A stretch of 64,000 nucleotides of DNA, taken from NCBI GenBank assembly GCA_963969395.1, contig OZ017798.1, positions 3,720,001-3,784,000 on the forward strand, read 5' to 3'. Of this stretch, positions 25,072-35,265 are shown one piece after another (position 1 is the stretch's first letter; the number at the start of each line of letters is the position of its first letter). The DNA comes from Pseudoscleropodium purum. Lineage: Eukaryota; Streptophyta; Bryopsida; Hypnales; Brachytheciaceae. The notes under the pieces were generated by a model. It did no database searches and was not told where the DNA came from. It worked only from the letters and a program-made list of their open reading frames with translations. The position numbers were made by a program, and so were the translations under genes.

Positions 25072-25749
25072 TCAAATGTTCTTGTGCATCGTCTCACAAA
25101 TAGGGTACTTCTCAGAACAAAAAACACAATTTCTTTTGAACATAGAATGAACCCTTGGTAGACAAATGCATCTCAAAATACTAGATCTTCCATAAACATC
25201 TTCTAAGCTTGGATTTAAGAGTATGGGTGGATAGGGAGTTTCTTTTGACCCAATACAAAGTCCCCACTGGTGAGCCTCTACTAATCCCAAATATGAATAC
25301 ATTTTTTTAAGACTATTCTACAAACAAGGCACACCATACTTTCCTAATTTACCTTTCCAATCTGGACCAACAAGAATTAATAGTTTCCCCAAAGACAAAT
25401 TGGTGTGATCTAGTTTTCCATAACTATGCAAATTCGGCTTCTTTTCAAGAGACCTGAATAAACGCTCCAACATTTGGCCTTGTAATCCAATTGGTATATG
25501 AGCCTCATCCCACGTTCTTTGCAACTCTATAATTTGGCAAAAAATAGCTTGTTCTAAAGAGAGCACTTCTGAAATTGACGAAACATCTTCAAGAACTACA
25601 TCATTATGAATAGGTTCCTTGTCACCTACCAGATGCTCTACATCTTCAACAAAAAACTTGTTGTCTTCTACCATTTGCTCATCCTCCTCTATACCTAAAG
25701 TATCCTCCACTACATCTGGAGATGTACCTTGTAATATTTGGTCATTCAA
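25072..25749 (-). pseudogene. N-terminal fragments of the same transposon gene
   Basis: Two frames lie upstream of the core exon. One (25318-25749) is acidic and ends GPDWKGKLGKYGVPCL. The other (25072-25302) carries CICLPRVHSMFKRNCVFCSE, a paired-Cys segment that could be a zinc-binding site. They are separated by a stop. Assignment rests on order and direction only. Confidence 0.35.
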
Positions 25750-26202
25750 ATGTCAATACACTATATTCTTATGCTACCATTTGGCACCATGACAAAGATT
25801 GCAATGACATTGCTTCAACGAACCAAATGAACAACCTTCTTCCATATTTAGAATCATTGACAAACTACACAACTCCTCAATTAAAACCTAAACTAAAAAT
25901 AAAGAGTACCAAAAGTCACAAGAACGAGGAATGTAAAAGAACACCTTCAAGATTCAAAGCAACGCTAGAGACCAAAATTACTTTGAAATCATTTACATCA
26001 CTCCAAGCAACTCTCATCATAGCCGGAACTTCTCAAGTACGAACCCCTACGAACTCCTAGAATATATAACCAATAATCCACTCGGCCACCCAATGGTGTT
26101 GTTTGCATCCCAAACGTAACCTTCAATGTAACCTCCACTTTGCGATCAAGAAGAAACAAGTACACAAGCAACTAAGCATCTCCCCATAGTAACTCTCGCC
26201 AT

Positions 26203-26547
26203 CAGGGTTGACGAATCTCTACGTCCGCCCGAAGAAGGCGTCCGTAACTCGGACGTCCGTCCGCACGGACGCAACGTCCTTTCCGCCGTCGGAAAGCGGA
26301 CGCCTCAGCCGCGGCGGACGGGCGGGGCGGACGGGATGGGCGGACAGGTGGGGCAGACGGGCGACCACGGGACGGTTGGAATAGGGCGGTCGAGGAAGCA
26401 GACGGGGGAGATGGTCAGCGGTTGGAGCAATCAAGCGGTCGAGGCAGACGGTCCAGGTGGACGCTGCATCCACTAGACTTGCGAATGTCAGCAGACGCTG
26501 CGAACACAACGTCCGCATCCGGACGTCCGACCGTCTTGTCAACCCTA
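26203..26547. mobile_element. GC-rich hAT-type MITE, copy 1 (345 bp)
   Basis: The element begins CAGGGTTGAC and ends GTCAACCCTA, giving terminal inverted repeats of about 10 bp that extend imperfectly through an ACGTCCG block. It is flanked by an identical 8-bp duplication CTCGCCAT at 26195-26202 and 26548-26555. The 8-bp duplication and the (C/T)AGGG ends are hAT hallmarks. It has no transposase gene. The inside is GC-rich and packed with CGGACG/CGTCCG words in both orientations, quite unlike the AT-rich surroundings. Confidence 0.85.
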
Positions 26548-26559
26548 CTCGCCATAGCC

Positions 26560-28050
26560 AAAACTTATGAAGGACACTTTTCCTTCCACTTAGCCACCCA
26601 ACGTTCCAACTAGAGTGTCATCATCATTAAATTGCAAACTCTAGCCGTAAATATTAAGCAATCCTCTCAAGCAATACTTATTGATTGATTACAGTATTTA
26701 TTACTACTATGTTTTTGCTTGCTTTTGATTATTGCATTTTAATTATTACTTTTTTACTAATTTTAATTACTAATTTTTTTATTGAGAGCTTTTTCATAAG
26801 TTTCTTTTTTCATTGGTTTCCTTCATAGTTTTCAATAGACAAAAATATTTATATATCATTTTATTGATAAAGAAAAATATAAATTAAAGTTAACATAAGT
26901 AGTTTTGTATTTTTTTAAGCATTTTTGAATTACTTATAAATTTTTAAAGATTTAGAGCAAAGGCACTAGTTTGTGACATTTGAATTAATTTTAATCAAAA
27001 AATGATAATATCTTGCTTGTAATTGAATTTCAAAGGAATTTTGAAGTTTTTCTTTTAAAATTTATTAAAAAATAAAATAAGTTTCATTCATTAGACACTA
27101 GAGCTAGTGAATAATTATTTTATCACTCCACAACTAACTAACATTCCATTGTTGTAAAAGGGCTACAAATATTGTAGATAACCGAATAGGACTAAGACTT
27201 GTATTTTTTTTTGAGTCAATTGAAGGACAATTTGAGGCTTTTTGATGATTAAGTGATCTTTTCTAGTGTCCAAATCAAGTGTTTTGGTTACTGATTTAGT
27301 TCCAAATGGAAATCTTTTTGCTGTCTAGTAAGTGGTTGGTTAAGTTCAAGTTAGGAGTACAGTGCTGAGTTGATAAGTCCATAGTGGATGCCAATTGGGT
27401 TAGTATTCAAGTTTGAGTCAATTGTGTTTTCAGCCGAATTGGATGAATGACTGGTAGATGGTGTTAGATTTTTTGTTATTGTCGGTGTCTTGTGAAATCC
27501 CAGTTGGAGGTCAATGTCAGTTGGTTGTCTTTCTTGATTTGATAACTATCTTTACGAGTCCTATTAGATCCCGATTTGGTGTCATTTCTTTCACCCACTG
27601 TTGAACAAATATCCGGTGCGTGTCCCAATCAGTTAAGGCTGTGTATGTTTTGTTTTCTTTGTGTGTGATTTCCTAATTGGAAATTATATCAAAGTTGGTC
27701 CAAGGTCGGATCGGTTTGAGTGAGGCTGTGTCCAAGTCGGAGATGTGTATGTGCCAGTACATGACGGTGTTATTTGTAGAGTGTGAAGATGTGGTAATGC
27801 AAAATTTATCCAAGTGGGTAGTTGAAACTGAGAAGATTTGCAAATCCTAGTTGGAATTTGTAGAATGTTGACGCTGAAATGTACTAACTGGAGAGTTGAT
27901 TAGAGCTTAATAGATAGATTGGGAATTTAGATGATGAATAATATTGTTAATTCTATAACGGTGACTTAATCACTAGTTCAGAATTTAAAGGAAATGTAAT
28001 TAAGCCAAGTTGGTGTTGAATGTATGTAGAGTGCTTAATATTGTATTCAA
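26560..28050. other. AT-rich intergenic DNA between the two MITEs
   Basis: No open frame with coding character was found on either strand. Around 27240-28000 the plus strand is G+T-rich with repeated AGTTGG-like words, which suggests an old repeat, but it could not be delimited. Confidence 0.5.
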
Positions 28051-28061
28051 ATTGTATGAAT

Positions 28062-28281
28062 CAGGGTTAACAAATCAATACGTCCGCCCCAAAATAGCGT
28101 TCGTAACCCGGACGTCCGTCCTCACGGACGCCAGCAGACGCAACGTCCCTCCCGCCATCGGAAGGCGGACGGGCAGGACGGGGTGGACAAGCGAACGGGG
28201 CAGTCCCGGCAGACGCGAATGTCAGCGGACACAGCGTCCGTGTCCGGACGTTCCGGACGTCCGACCATCCTGTCAACCCTA
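28062..28281. mobile_element. GC-rich hAT-type MITE, copy 2 (220 bp)
   Basis: Begins CAGGGTTAAC and ends GTCAACCCTA, flanked by GTATGAAT (28054-28061) and GTGTGAAT (28282-28289), a 7-of-8 target duplication. It shares long stretches with the copy at 26.2 kb, including the CGGACGTCCGTCC block near the left end and TCCGGACG...GTCCGACC at the right, and lacks about 125 bp of its middle. Its left terminal repeat has one changed base and its duplication has diverged. Confidence 0.85.
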
Positions 28282-28948
28282 GTGTGAATGTATGAGATCA
28301 AAATGTTGAGAATTGGAAATGTGCTCAATTGGATATTATTTGCAATTATATGTGGATAATTTAATCCAAATTGTGTATGTGAATGTTGTTGTAGTAATTT
28401 TGGAGCATCTAAGTTCTAAGTCAGTTGAATAATTTGTATTTATGATTATTGTGCCTTTACAAATGAGGTCAAATATATGTTTGAGTCCAAATTGGAATGT
28501 AGAAAGTCAATATTTGTAACAGCCCTAGTCAGAGTTATTTAAAGCCTGAATGTTGTTGTTAGAGTATTTCAATTAGTTTTTGATTTGTAAATGAGATCAT
28601 GTGATGAGTGACCAAATTGGAAAAAATCGCCTTAGTATGGACAATTTTAAAGATAGAAAAATCAATTTCAAATCGGTTAAGAGAAGCTGTAAATTTTGCA
28701 AGTGTCAAAGTTATAAGAAGCCAAATTGTAGAGAAAAGAGCAAGATTATGTGATTGGTGAAAGAAGATATAGTGGTTCCCAAGTTGGAGACACAGAATTC
28801 TAAGTAAATTGATTTCCAATTTGGTAGTGCAAGGTCTTATTAGTTAGTATCAATCCAATCCAATTTGGAAGGGGAGAAACCTAGCTGGCATACAGCAATT
28901 GCGGTAGAATCATCCAATTCGGGAATAAAGATTGAAGATCCAAGTTGG

Positions 28949-29203
28949 TATTGAGATTACAAAGTTATGTTATGAGAGAAAGGCTTTACTTAGATGGTAG
29001 AACGATACAAAGCCACATAAGTGGGCTCAACTTAAGCTAGAAGCCTTTCCTAGTTATCCACAATCCATGTGGGATAACTAACTACATTGGGCTGCCTTTG
29101 ACTACGAGCAATACCCATGGACTCTAACACTAACTAAGTGTCTAAAGCTACTCCTAAGGCTAACTGTACATGGTCAACGCTAGTATGTACAGAATCTCTA
29201 ACA
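28949..29203 (-). repeat. 3' LTR of the Copia element
   Basis: 255 bp, matching the LTR at 33523 except for four single-base differences. It directly follows the polypurine tract in element orientation. The distal border is set by the target duplication GTTGG. Confidence 0.95.
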
Positions 29204-29213
29204 CTCCCACTTT
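29204..29213 (-). other. Polypurine tract of the Copia element
   Basis: In element orientation the ten bases AAAGTGGGAG abut the 3' LTR. This is the usual plus-strand primer site for reverse transcription in Copia elements. Confidence 0.85.
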
Positions 29214-29214
29214 G

Positions 29215-32200
29215 AGAGTGGTCAAAGGCGCGAAGCCCCATCTTCTCAATGAAGCTTTGGTGTTGTGGCTTCCCAAGGGCCTTGGTTAGCACATCAGCAA
29301 CCATAGCTTTGGTAGGCACATACTTGAGCTCAATCACCTCATCCTCCACTCGTTTACGAATGAAATGGTGGCGCACATCAATGTGCTTCGTCCAAGAGTG
29401 ATGGGTGGGATTCTTGGCCAAAGCAATGGCCCCTTGGTTGTCACACCAGATGGGTGTGCTCCCCTCTTGCGCAAGACCAACATCAGCCAAGAGCTGCCTT
29501 AGCCAAATGGCCTCCTTCGAAACCCCTTCCTCACAAACATGCCATCAATATCTCGATCCCAAACTCTCCCCGATTGCTTCAACCCGGGGAGTGCCTTCTT
29601 CAACTTGCACTTCAAATGCTTTGGGCCTTCTTGCACAAAGCCTTGGGGTTGATCCATGTAGATGACCTCCTCCCCTTCCACTTGGAAAAACCCCCTAGCA
29701 ACCAACCTTGCCTTGTACCTCACAATGTGACCCAAAGCATCCCTTTTGGTAGAGAAAACCCACTTACAACTCACATTTGATCTCTTGGGAGGGAGGGCTG
29801 CCAGCTCCCATGTCCCTTTGTCAATGTGGGCCTTGTACTCCTCTTGCATGGCCACCTCCCACTTGCTTGCATCTTCGCAACGCAACACCTCTCCAAGCGT
29901 GGATGGATCTTCAAGGAAAGCCACATTGGCTTGTTCTTCTTGTTGTTGGGGAAGAATGTGATTCAGCCACCAATCTCCAGGGGGCTTGCGGGTCCTTGTT
30001 GGATAACGTGGCTCCTCCGGGCCTTGATCTTCCTCACCAATGGGCTGATCTTGCTCCTCCAAGGGCTGATCATGCTCTTGCTCCCTTGGTGAAGTGCTTG
30101 GAGAAGCCGCCGCTGATCTCTTCACTTGAGGTGTGGTCACCTTCTTTTTGGGCTCCACAAAGTCCTCATCTTCAACACCTTGCTCTTCATCTTCATCTCC
30201 ATCTTCTATGTGCACTCTTGGAGTTGTGCCCATCTTTTGGGCTGGTCCTCCACTTCTCCCACTTGGGCTCATCTCCAAGAGCTTGGGATCAGCTCCTCCA
30301 TCCTCCAAAAAGGTCACATCTCAGCACTTGATGATGGCCTTGGTCTCCACATTCATCAGCCTATAAGCCTTGGTTCCCTCACAATAACCAAGGAAAAGGC
30401 ACTTGATGCCCTTGGGATCCAATTTCGTCCTCTTGGCACTTGGGACCAATGCATAGGCAATGCACCCAAAGGTGCGCATGTGAGACACGTGGGGCCTTGT
30501 CCCACTCCAAGCTTCTTGCGGTGTCTTGCTTGTCAACGCTTGGGTGGGGCACCAGTTCCTCGTGTAAACCGCAGTGGACACCGCCTCCCCCCAAAGCTCA
30601 AGCTTCAAACCTTGGCCATAAATCATGGCCCTTGCCATCTCCACAATGGTACGATTCGCACGCTCCGCTACGCCGTTTTGTTGAGGGGTGTAGGGTGCGG
30701 AAGTGTGGTGCTCAATGCCATGGGCCTTCAAGTACGCCTCAAAGGCCTTGGACACATACTCCCCTCCATTATCCGACCGCAGCACCTTCACCTTGCAATC
30801 CGATTGAGCCTCCACGAGGGCCTTCCAAGTCTCAAAACGCCCAAACACCTCACTCTTGCACTTCAACATATACACCCAAATCTTGCGAGAGAAATCATCA
30901 ATGAAGGTCACAAAATACCTTGCTCCTCCTATGGACGTGGTCTTCATCGGCCCGCACACATCCGAATGCACAAGCTACAATGGCTTGGTGGCGCGCGTTG
31001 CCCCATCCTTGGGGAAGGGCTGCCTCGCTTGTTTGCCCTCAATGCACCCCTTGCACACCATAGAACTCCAATCATGCTTGCAAGAAGAGAGGTTCAGACC
31101 CTTCACCATGTGTTGGAGGCTCTTCATGCTCTTCACATTCAAGTGCCCAAGCCTCCTATGCCAAAGCTCCACAAGGTCTTCATGGGCTAATCCTTGGGCA
31201 ACACACGCCAAGGAAGTGCCATTCACCTTGGTGAAATGGAGGTGGTACAAGTTGCCCTCACGAGGGGCTGATGCAATCAAAACGCCACTTGGTGAACGCA
31301 CCACACACCCCACCATGTTGAAATGTACTTTCAAACCTCCCAAAGACAATTTGCTCACCGAAAGCAAGTTGGCATGCAACTTGGGGACATGGAGCACCTC
31401 TTGGATTTGGATCCTCCTGGTCTTCCCCTTCACTTGCACCTCCACAAGGATCTCCCCCATGCTAAGGGCCTCCACCATGCCATTGTCTCCCAAATAAATC
31501 TTCTTCCCCGAAATGGGTTGATACGTGTGGAAGGCATCTCGATGGCTGGTCATATGTTGCATGGCCCCCGAGTCCACAATCCAAGTGAACATGTTGGCCT
31601 TCTCCCCTCCTCCATTGGCTGCAAAGGCGAAACCCTCTTCTTCCTCCTCTTTGGAAGCTGGGTGTGCACTCTCCTTGTCCTTGCCTTGGCTGATCTTGCA
31701 ATGCCTAGCAATGTGGCCCGGTTTGCCACACTTGAAGCACGTCCTTGTCTCCTTGAACGCCTTGGTGTTGCCACCTTTTCCATGTCTTGAGACAAGCGCT
31801 GATCCCTCCCCTTGGGCCTCATTCTCCTTGTGCTTGGTCACTTCATGCATCAAGCGTGCCGTCACAAACTCCATGGTCAGCTCCTTGGTGGGCCTCGTCT
31901 CCAATGCGGTGATGAGGAACTCATAAGACGATGGCAAGCTTGCCAACAAGGTCATTACCACATCTCCCTCGGTCACGGGCGCCTCCAAACAAGCCAACTC
32001 ATCCTCAAGAGCCTTGACCTTGTTGACGTGATCCAACAAATCGTCCTCCTCTTGCATCTTGCTAGTGAAGAACTTGCGGCGAAGAAATAGGAGGTTGGAG
32101 AGGCTCTTGGTCTCATGGACGTTGCAAAGGGTGGTCCACGCTTGGGCTGGTCCCTTGCAATGGCGAATGTGTGCAATTTGGCAATCCACAAGGTTGATGG

Positions 32201-32411
32201 CAATGAGCACAAAGGCCTTCTTCTCCTTCCTCTCCCATGCCTTATTGATCTTTGGATCCGCATCTTCACTTGGAGGCTCCTCACTCCCATCCACCACGTC
32301 CCACAAGTCCTTCTCCGCAAGGATCATCTCCATCTTGAACTTCCACATGCCAAAGTTCTCTCCATCAAACTTGTCGATGATGCGCACGCCCTCTCCTCCA
32401 CTAGATGCCAT
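29215..32411 (-). pseudogene. Copia gag-pol polyprotein, broken
   Basis: Gag starts at ATG 32411 (MASSGGEGVRIIDKFDG) and shows the UBN2-type region and the zinc knuckle CFKCGKPGHIARHC. Protease follows with WIVDSGAMQHM, then the pre-integrase block LWHRRLGHLN. A TAG at 30975-30977 replaces the codon before LVHSDVCGPM. Integrase (30321-30971) has the D and DNGGEY motifs and ends at a TGA (30318-30320 area) in IIKC-stop-DVTFLE, in the same frame. Reverse transcriptase (29499-30317) has WVFSTKRDALG and ARLVARGF, then jumps from QVEG to EEVIYMDQPQGF, losing about 45 residues, and ends before YVDD, which is missing. RNase H resumes in another frame at 29490 with WCDNQGAIALAKNP and HIDVRHHFIR. The frame runs on through the polypurine tract into the LTR. 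Confidence 0.9.
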
Positions 32412-33522
32412 GGTGACGCAGCTCCCACTGTGTTGGATTTCACTGGAAGGGTCTTCTTCTGCTGGTGTCGGTTGGCAGCCGATACAAGTGGTCACAGAAA
32501 AAAAAAAAAAAAAAAAAAATTTTAAGTCGGCGCTAAATGCAGCGTTCAAATGAGTGAAAACAATTCCGATTATTTACACTTGCACTTCTGTGCACAATAC
32601 AAAACTACATGGCCTTAAGTACCAAGAAGTCCGCTACAGTAAGAGGCACTTCGCCCGAGTAGCCCAAGCGTTCTACATTCATGTTAGCTGCCCGCGCAGG
32701 CATACAAATCCAATCGCAGTCCATAGGCATGGCTCATCACCTGGACATGACCGTCATCCTCTACCATACCTTGGGCCTGTAATCAATAAACCATTCTCTA
32801 CCTTCTTGAAACCAAGCCATGGCCAACTCACCTGTCCGAAAACAGTAAACCCGGTCGAGGCCTCCCAAACAACTTGTCCACCTCCAATTCAGACCCTAAT
32901 GAAGCTCCAAACTTCCAATCAGCCCTAAATGGAGGCTACTACTCATAATCAGCTCTTCAAGGGCAACAATGGCCTCCAACACCCCTAGTTGGATCACCCA
33001 AACTCCAAAGTAGCCTACTTGCCTCTCAATGGCTCCACAAGGCTCACAAGGACACAACTCAGCCCTCAATGGATGGCAAATTCCACTCCTTTGCCTCACT
33101 CACTCACAAGGGCACAAATCAGCCCTCAATGGATAGCAAATACCTCAAGCAACCCAAAGGTGCTTCCAAGCCTCACAAAAAGACTCTCACTAGATTGCAA
33201 TTGCCACAATCACAATCAACAATGCACCCAAATGCATAATCAGCCCTCAATGGGCTATCAATGTACTCTTCTAAGCACAAACTCAAACTAGGAGCATACA
33301 ACCAGCCCTCACAAGGTGTGATTACTACCATAAGCAATCTCTCACCCAAAATGCACTCAAAACCTCACAAACCAACCAATAAAAGTCCCAAATAACTCAC
33401 ACCATATGGTTTGTAGGTGAATAAGGCACAAAACGCTGATTGCTCCTCCAAGCTCCAAGATCGCCTCCAAATGATATGAAATTCTCCCTTAAGCGCAACT
33501 CCAAGTGTGTGGGCCCATAACC
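32412..33522 (-). other. Leader of the Copia element, with about 60-bp internal repeats
   Basis: About 1.1 kb lies between the 5' LTR and gag. It holds a run of about 23 A on the plus strand near 32498 and repeated AGCCCTCAATGG words at 33061, 33121 and 33242, plus diverged versions near 33181 and 33303, giving a period of roughly 60 bp. The base next to the 5' LTR reads GGTTATGGGCCC in element orientation; this is not the common initiator-Met primer site, so the primer was not identified. Confidence 0.7.
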
Positions 33523-33777
33523 TATTGAGATTACAAAGTTATGTTATGAGAGAAAGGCTTTACTTAGATGGTAGAACAATACAAAGCCACATAAGTGGGC
33601 TCAACTTAAGCTACAAGCCTTTCCTAGTTATCCACAATCCATGTGGGATAACTAACTACATTGGGTTGCCTCTGACTACGAGCAATACCCATGGACTCTA
33701 ACACTAACTAAGTGTCTAAAGCTACTCCTAAGGCTAACTGTACATGGTCAACGCTAGTATGTACAGAATCTCTAACA
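33523..33777 (-). repeat. 5' LTR of the Copia element
   Basis: 255 bp, the upstream copy in element orientation. The outer edge is set by GTTGG at 33778-33782, matching 28944-28948. The host sequence reads on across the insertion once element and one GTTGG are removed. Confidence 0.95.
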
Positions 33778-33782
33778 GTTGG

Positions 33783-34628
33783 AAGAAAAAAATTTAAAGA
33801 AAAAAAGATAAAGAATAAAGAACCAATTTGGGAGATTTTCCTAACCCTTGTGACTTTTAAGAGTGGAGAGATTAAATTTGGCAATTAGATTTACCGTGTA
33901 AGAGAAAAACATTTGCATATGTGGTTAAAGAACATATTTCCTATAATATTCTACAATTGCAATGACTCATTAAGAGTTAATTAGAAGTAATCCTATTATA
34001 TTTGCCTCCTTACGAACGAACTTTTACTATTAGCTTGGGTTTAGTTTTTAAATGACAACCTAAGTTTATCTACAGATATAAAAGATCAATGCTTGCTAGG
34101 CACATTTCTCATATTTGTAGCCAATGGTTACATGTGCACACCTTAAGGTAACTACACCTAAACACATCCCAATCAATAATTGAGCATTGTTCTAATTATT
34201 AAATTGCTTGAATTTTTGTGAAATGTGTTAATACTGAACAATTGAATTCTATACTCTAAAAGCTTTATTGACTTTATAATTTGGAATTCTTAGATTAAAT
34301 TTTAATCATTCTAATCTATTGTAAATTGACACCTACTAAAAAACATTTGAACAATTCAATTCTAAATAATGACTTGAAAGTTATGAAAAGTTTTATTTTG
34401 CAAGAAATGCCGGAAGGTAGAGAAACCATATAGAGTCATTTTTTTAATTCAATTTTTGAAATTTTAAAATTAAACCTTAAAAAGTAAATACCAATTGATT
34501 ACCAAAACATTTTCACCATTGAAAAGATTTGGACCAATAAGTTCATCAATTCATGAAATATAAGTGAGCAAAAAAGTAGGAAGCACAGAGCAGGGAAGTA
34601 GTTCTTGAATGATCAGAATTAGAAGAGT
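33783..34628. other. AT-rich DNA, host sequence right of the Copia element
   Basis: It continues the sequence seen left of the element (AAGTTGG) and has no coding frame or recognised repeat of its own. Confidence 0.5.
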
Positions 34629-35265
34629 TTAGATATTGACTACAAGTTTGCCAACTTTTTGCCTCCCAAAATTCATAGTAATTTCAATTCAAGCGATAAA
34701 ATTACCAAAATTTTTGCAATCCTTGTCATTTTTATCAATGCACCTCTAAAAGTATTTGCTTTACATTGTATTGTCATAGACCATGTCCAAAATTCCTTAT
34801 TTGATCAATTATAGTTGCATTTACAATATAACAAAGATTCTAATCATATATGTAGAATAAAATTAAGGTTTTGGAATGAATTTTTTTAGCATTCTAAATT
34901 AAAAATAATTTCAATTTTAAAATTAAAAATAGTTTCAATTTTATAAATTAAAAAGAATTTAAGATCAAAATTCAAAGAATTTAGATATTGACTACAAGTT
35001 TGCTATACTTTTTGTCTCCCAAAATTCATAGTAATTTCAATTCAAGCAATAAAATTACCAAATTTTTTTGCAATCCTTGTCATTTTTATCGATGCACTTT
35101 TGAAAATATTTGCTTTATCTTATATTGTCCTAGACCATATCCAAAATTCCTTATTTGATTGGTTATGGTTGTGTTTACAATATAACATAAATTCTAATCA
35201 TTTATGTAGAATAAAATTAAGGTTTTGGAATGAAATTTTTTAGCATTATAAATTTAAAAATAAAA
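34629..35265. repeat. Diverged tandem duplication, period 352 bp
   Basis: Starting at TTAGATATTGACTACAAG (34629 and 34981), about 285 bp recurs with many scattered substitutions and small indels. Shared blocks include CCCAAAATTCATAGTAAT, CAATCCTTGTCATTTTTATC and ATTAAGGTTTTGGAATGA. There is no coding content. It is an old local duplication. Confidence 0.9.

Larger units (their letters stand above)
21956..25749 (-). mobile_element. Decayed DNA transposon with Tnp2-like (Transposase_21) gene
   Basis: A run of minus-strand open frames in the same order and direction covers this region: 25318-25749, 25072-25302, 23594-24592, 22611-23078 and 21956-22219. The central block resembles the plant Tnp2/Transposase_21 family in overall plan. 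Terminal inverted repeats (CACTA type) and target duplication were looked for and not found, so the boundaries are those of the coding remnants only. The superfamily (CACTA/EnSpm or a relative) is an inference. Confidence 0.5.
28949..33777 (-). mobile_element. Ty1/Copia LTR retrotransposon, complete ends, broken coding region
   Basis: Two 255-bp direct repeats (28949-29203 and 33523-33777) flank an internal region coding on the minus strand in the Copia order gag, protease, integrase, reverse transcriptase, RNase H. A 5-bp target duplication GTTGG borders it (28944-28948 and 33778-33782). The LTRs differ at four positions I can count, so the insertion is fairly recent. In element orientation the LTR runs TGTTAG...CAATA, that is TG...TA rather than TG...CA. 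The polyprotein has two nonsense codons and deletions in reverse transcriptase, so it cannot be autonomous; movement would need proteins from another copy. Confidence 0.95.

Noticed and set aside
21956..26600. CACTA terminal inverted repeats for the Tnp2-like element
   Set aside because: No matching CACTA/TAGTG pair with 3-bp duplication could be found by eye, so no element borders are claimed.
30126..31190. 354-codon plus-strand frame inside the retrotransposon
   Set aside because: It is the antisense shadow of integrase and gag, which have unmistakable motifs on the minus strand.
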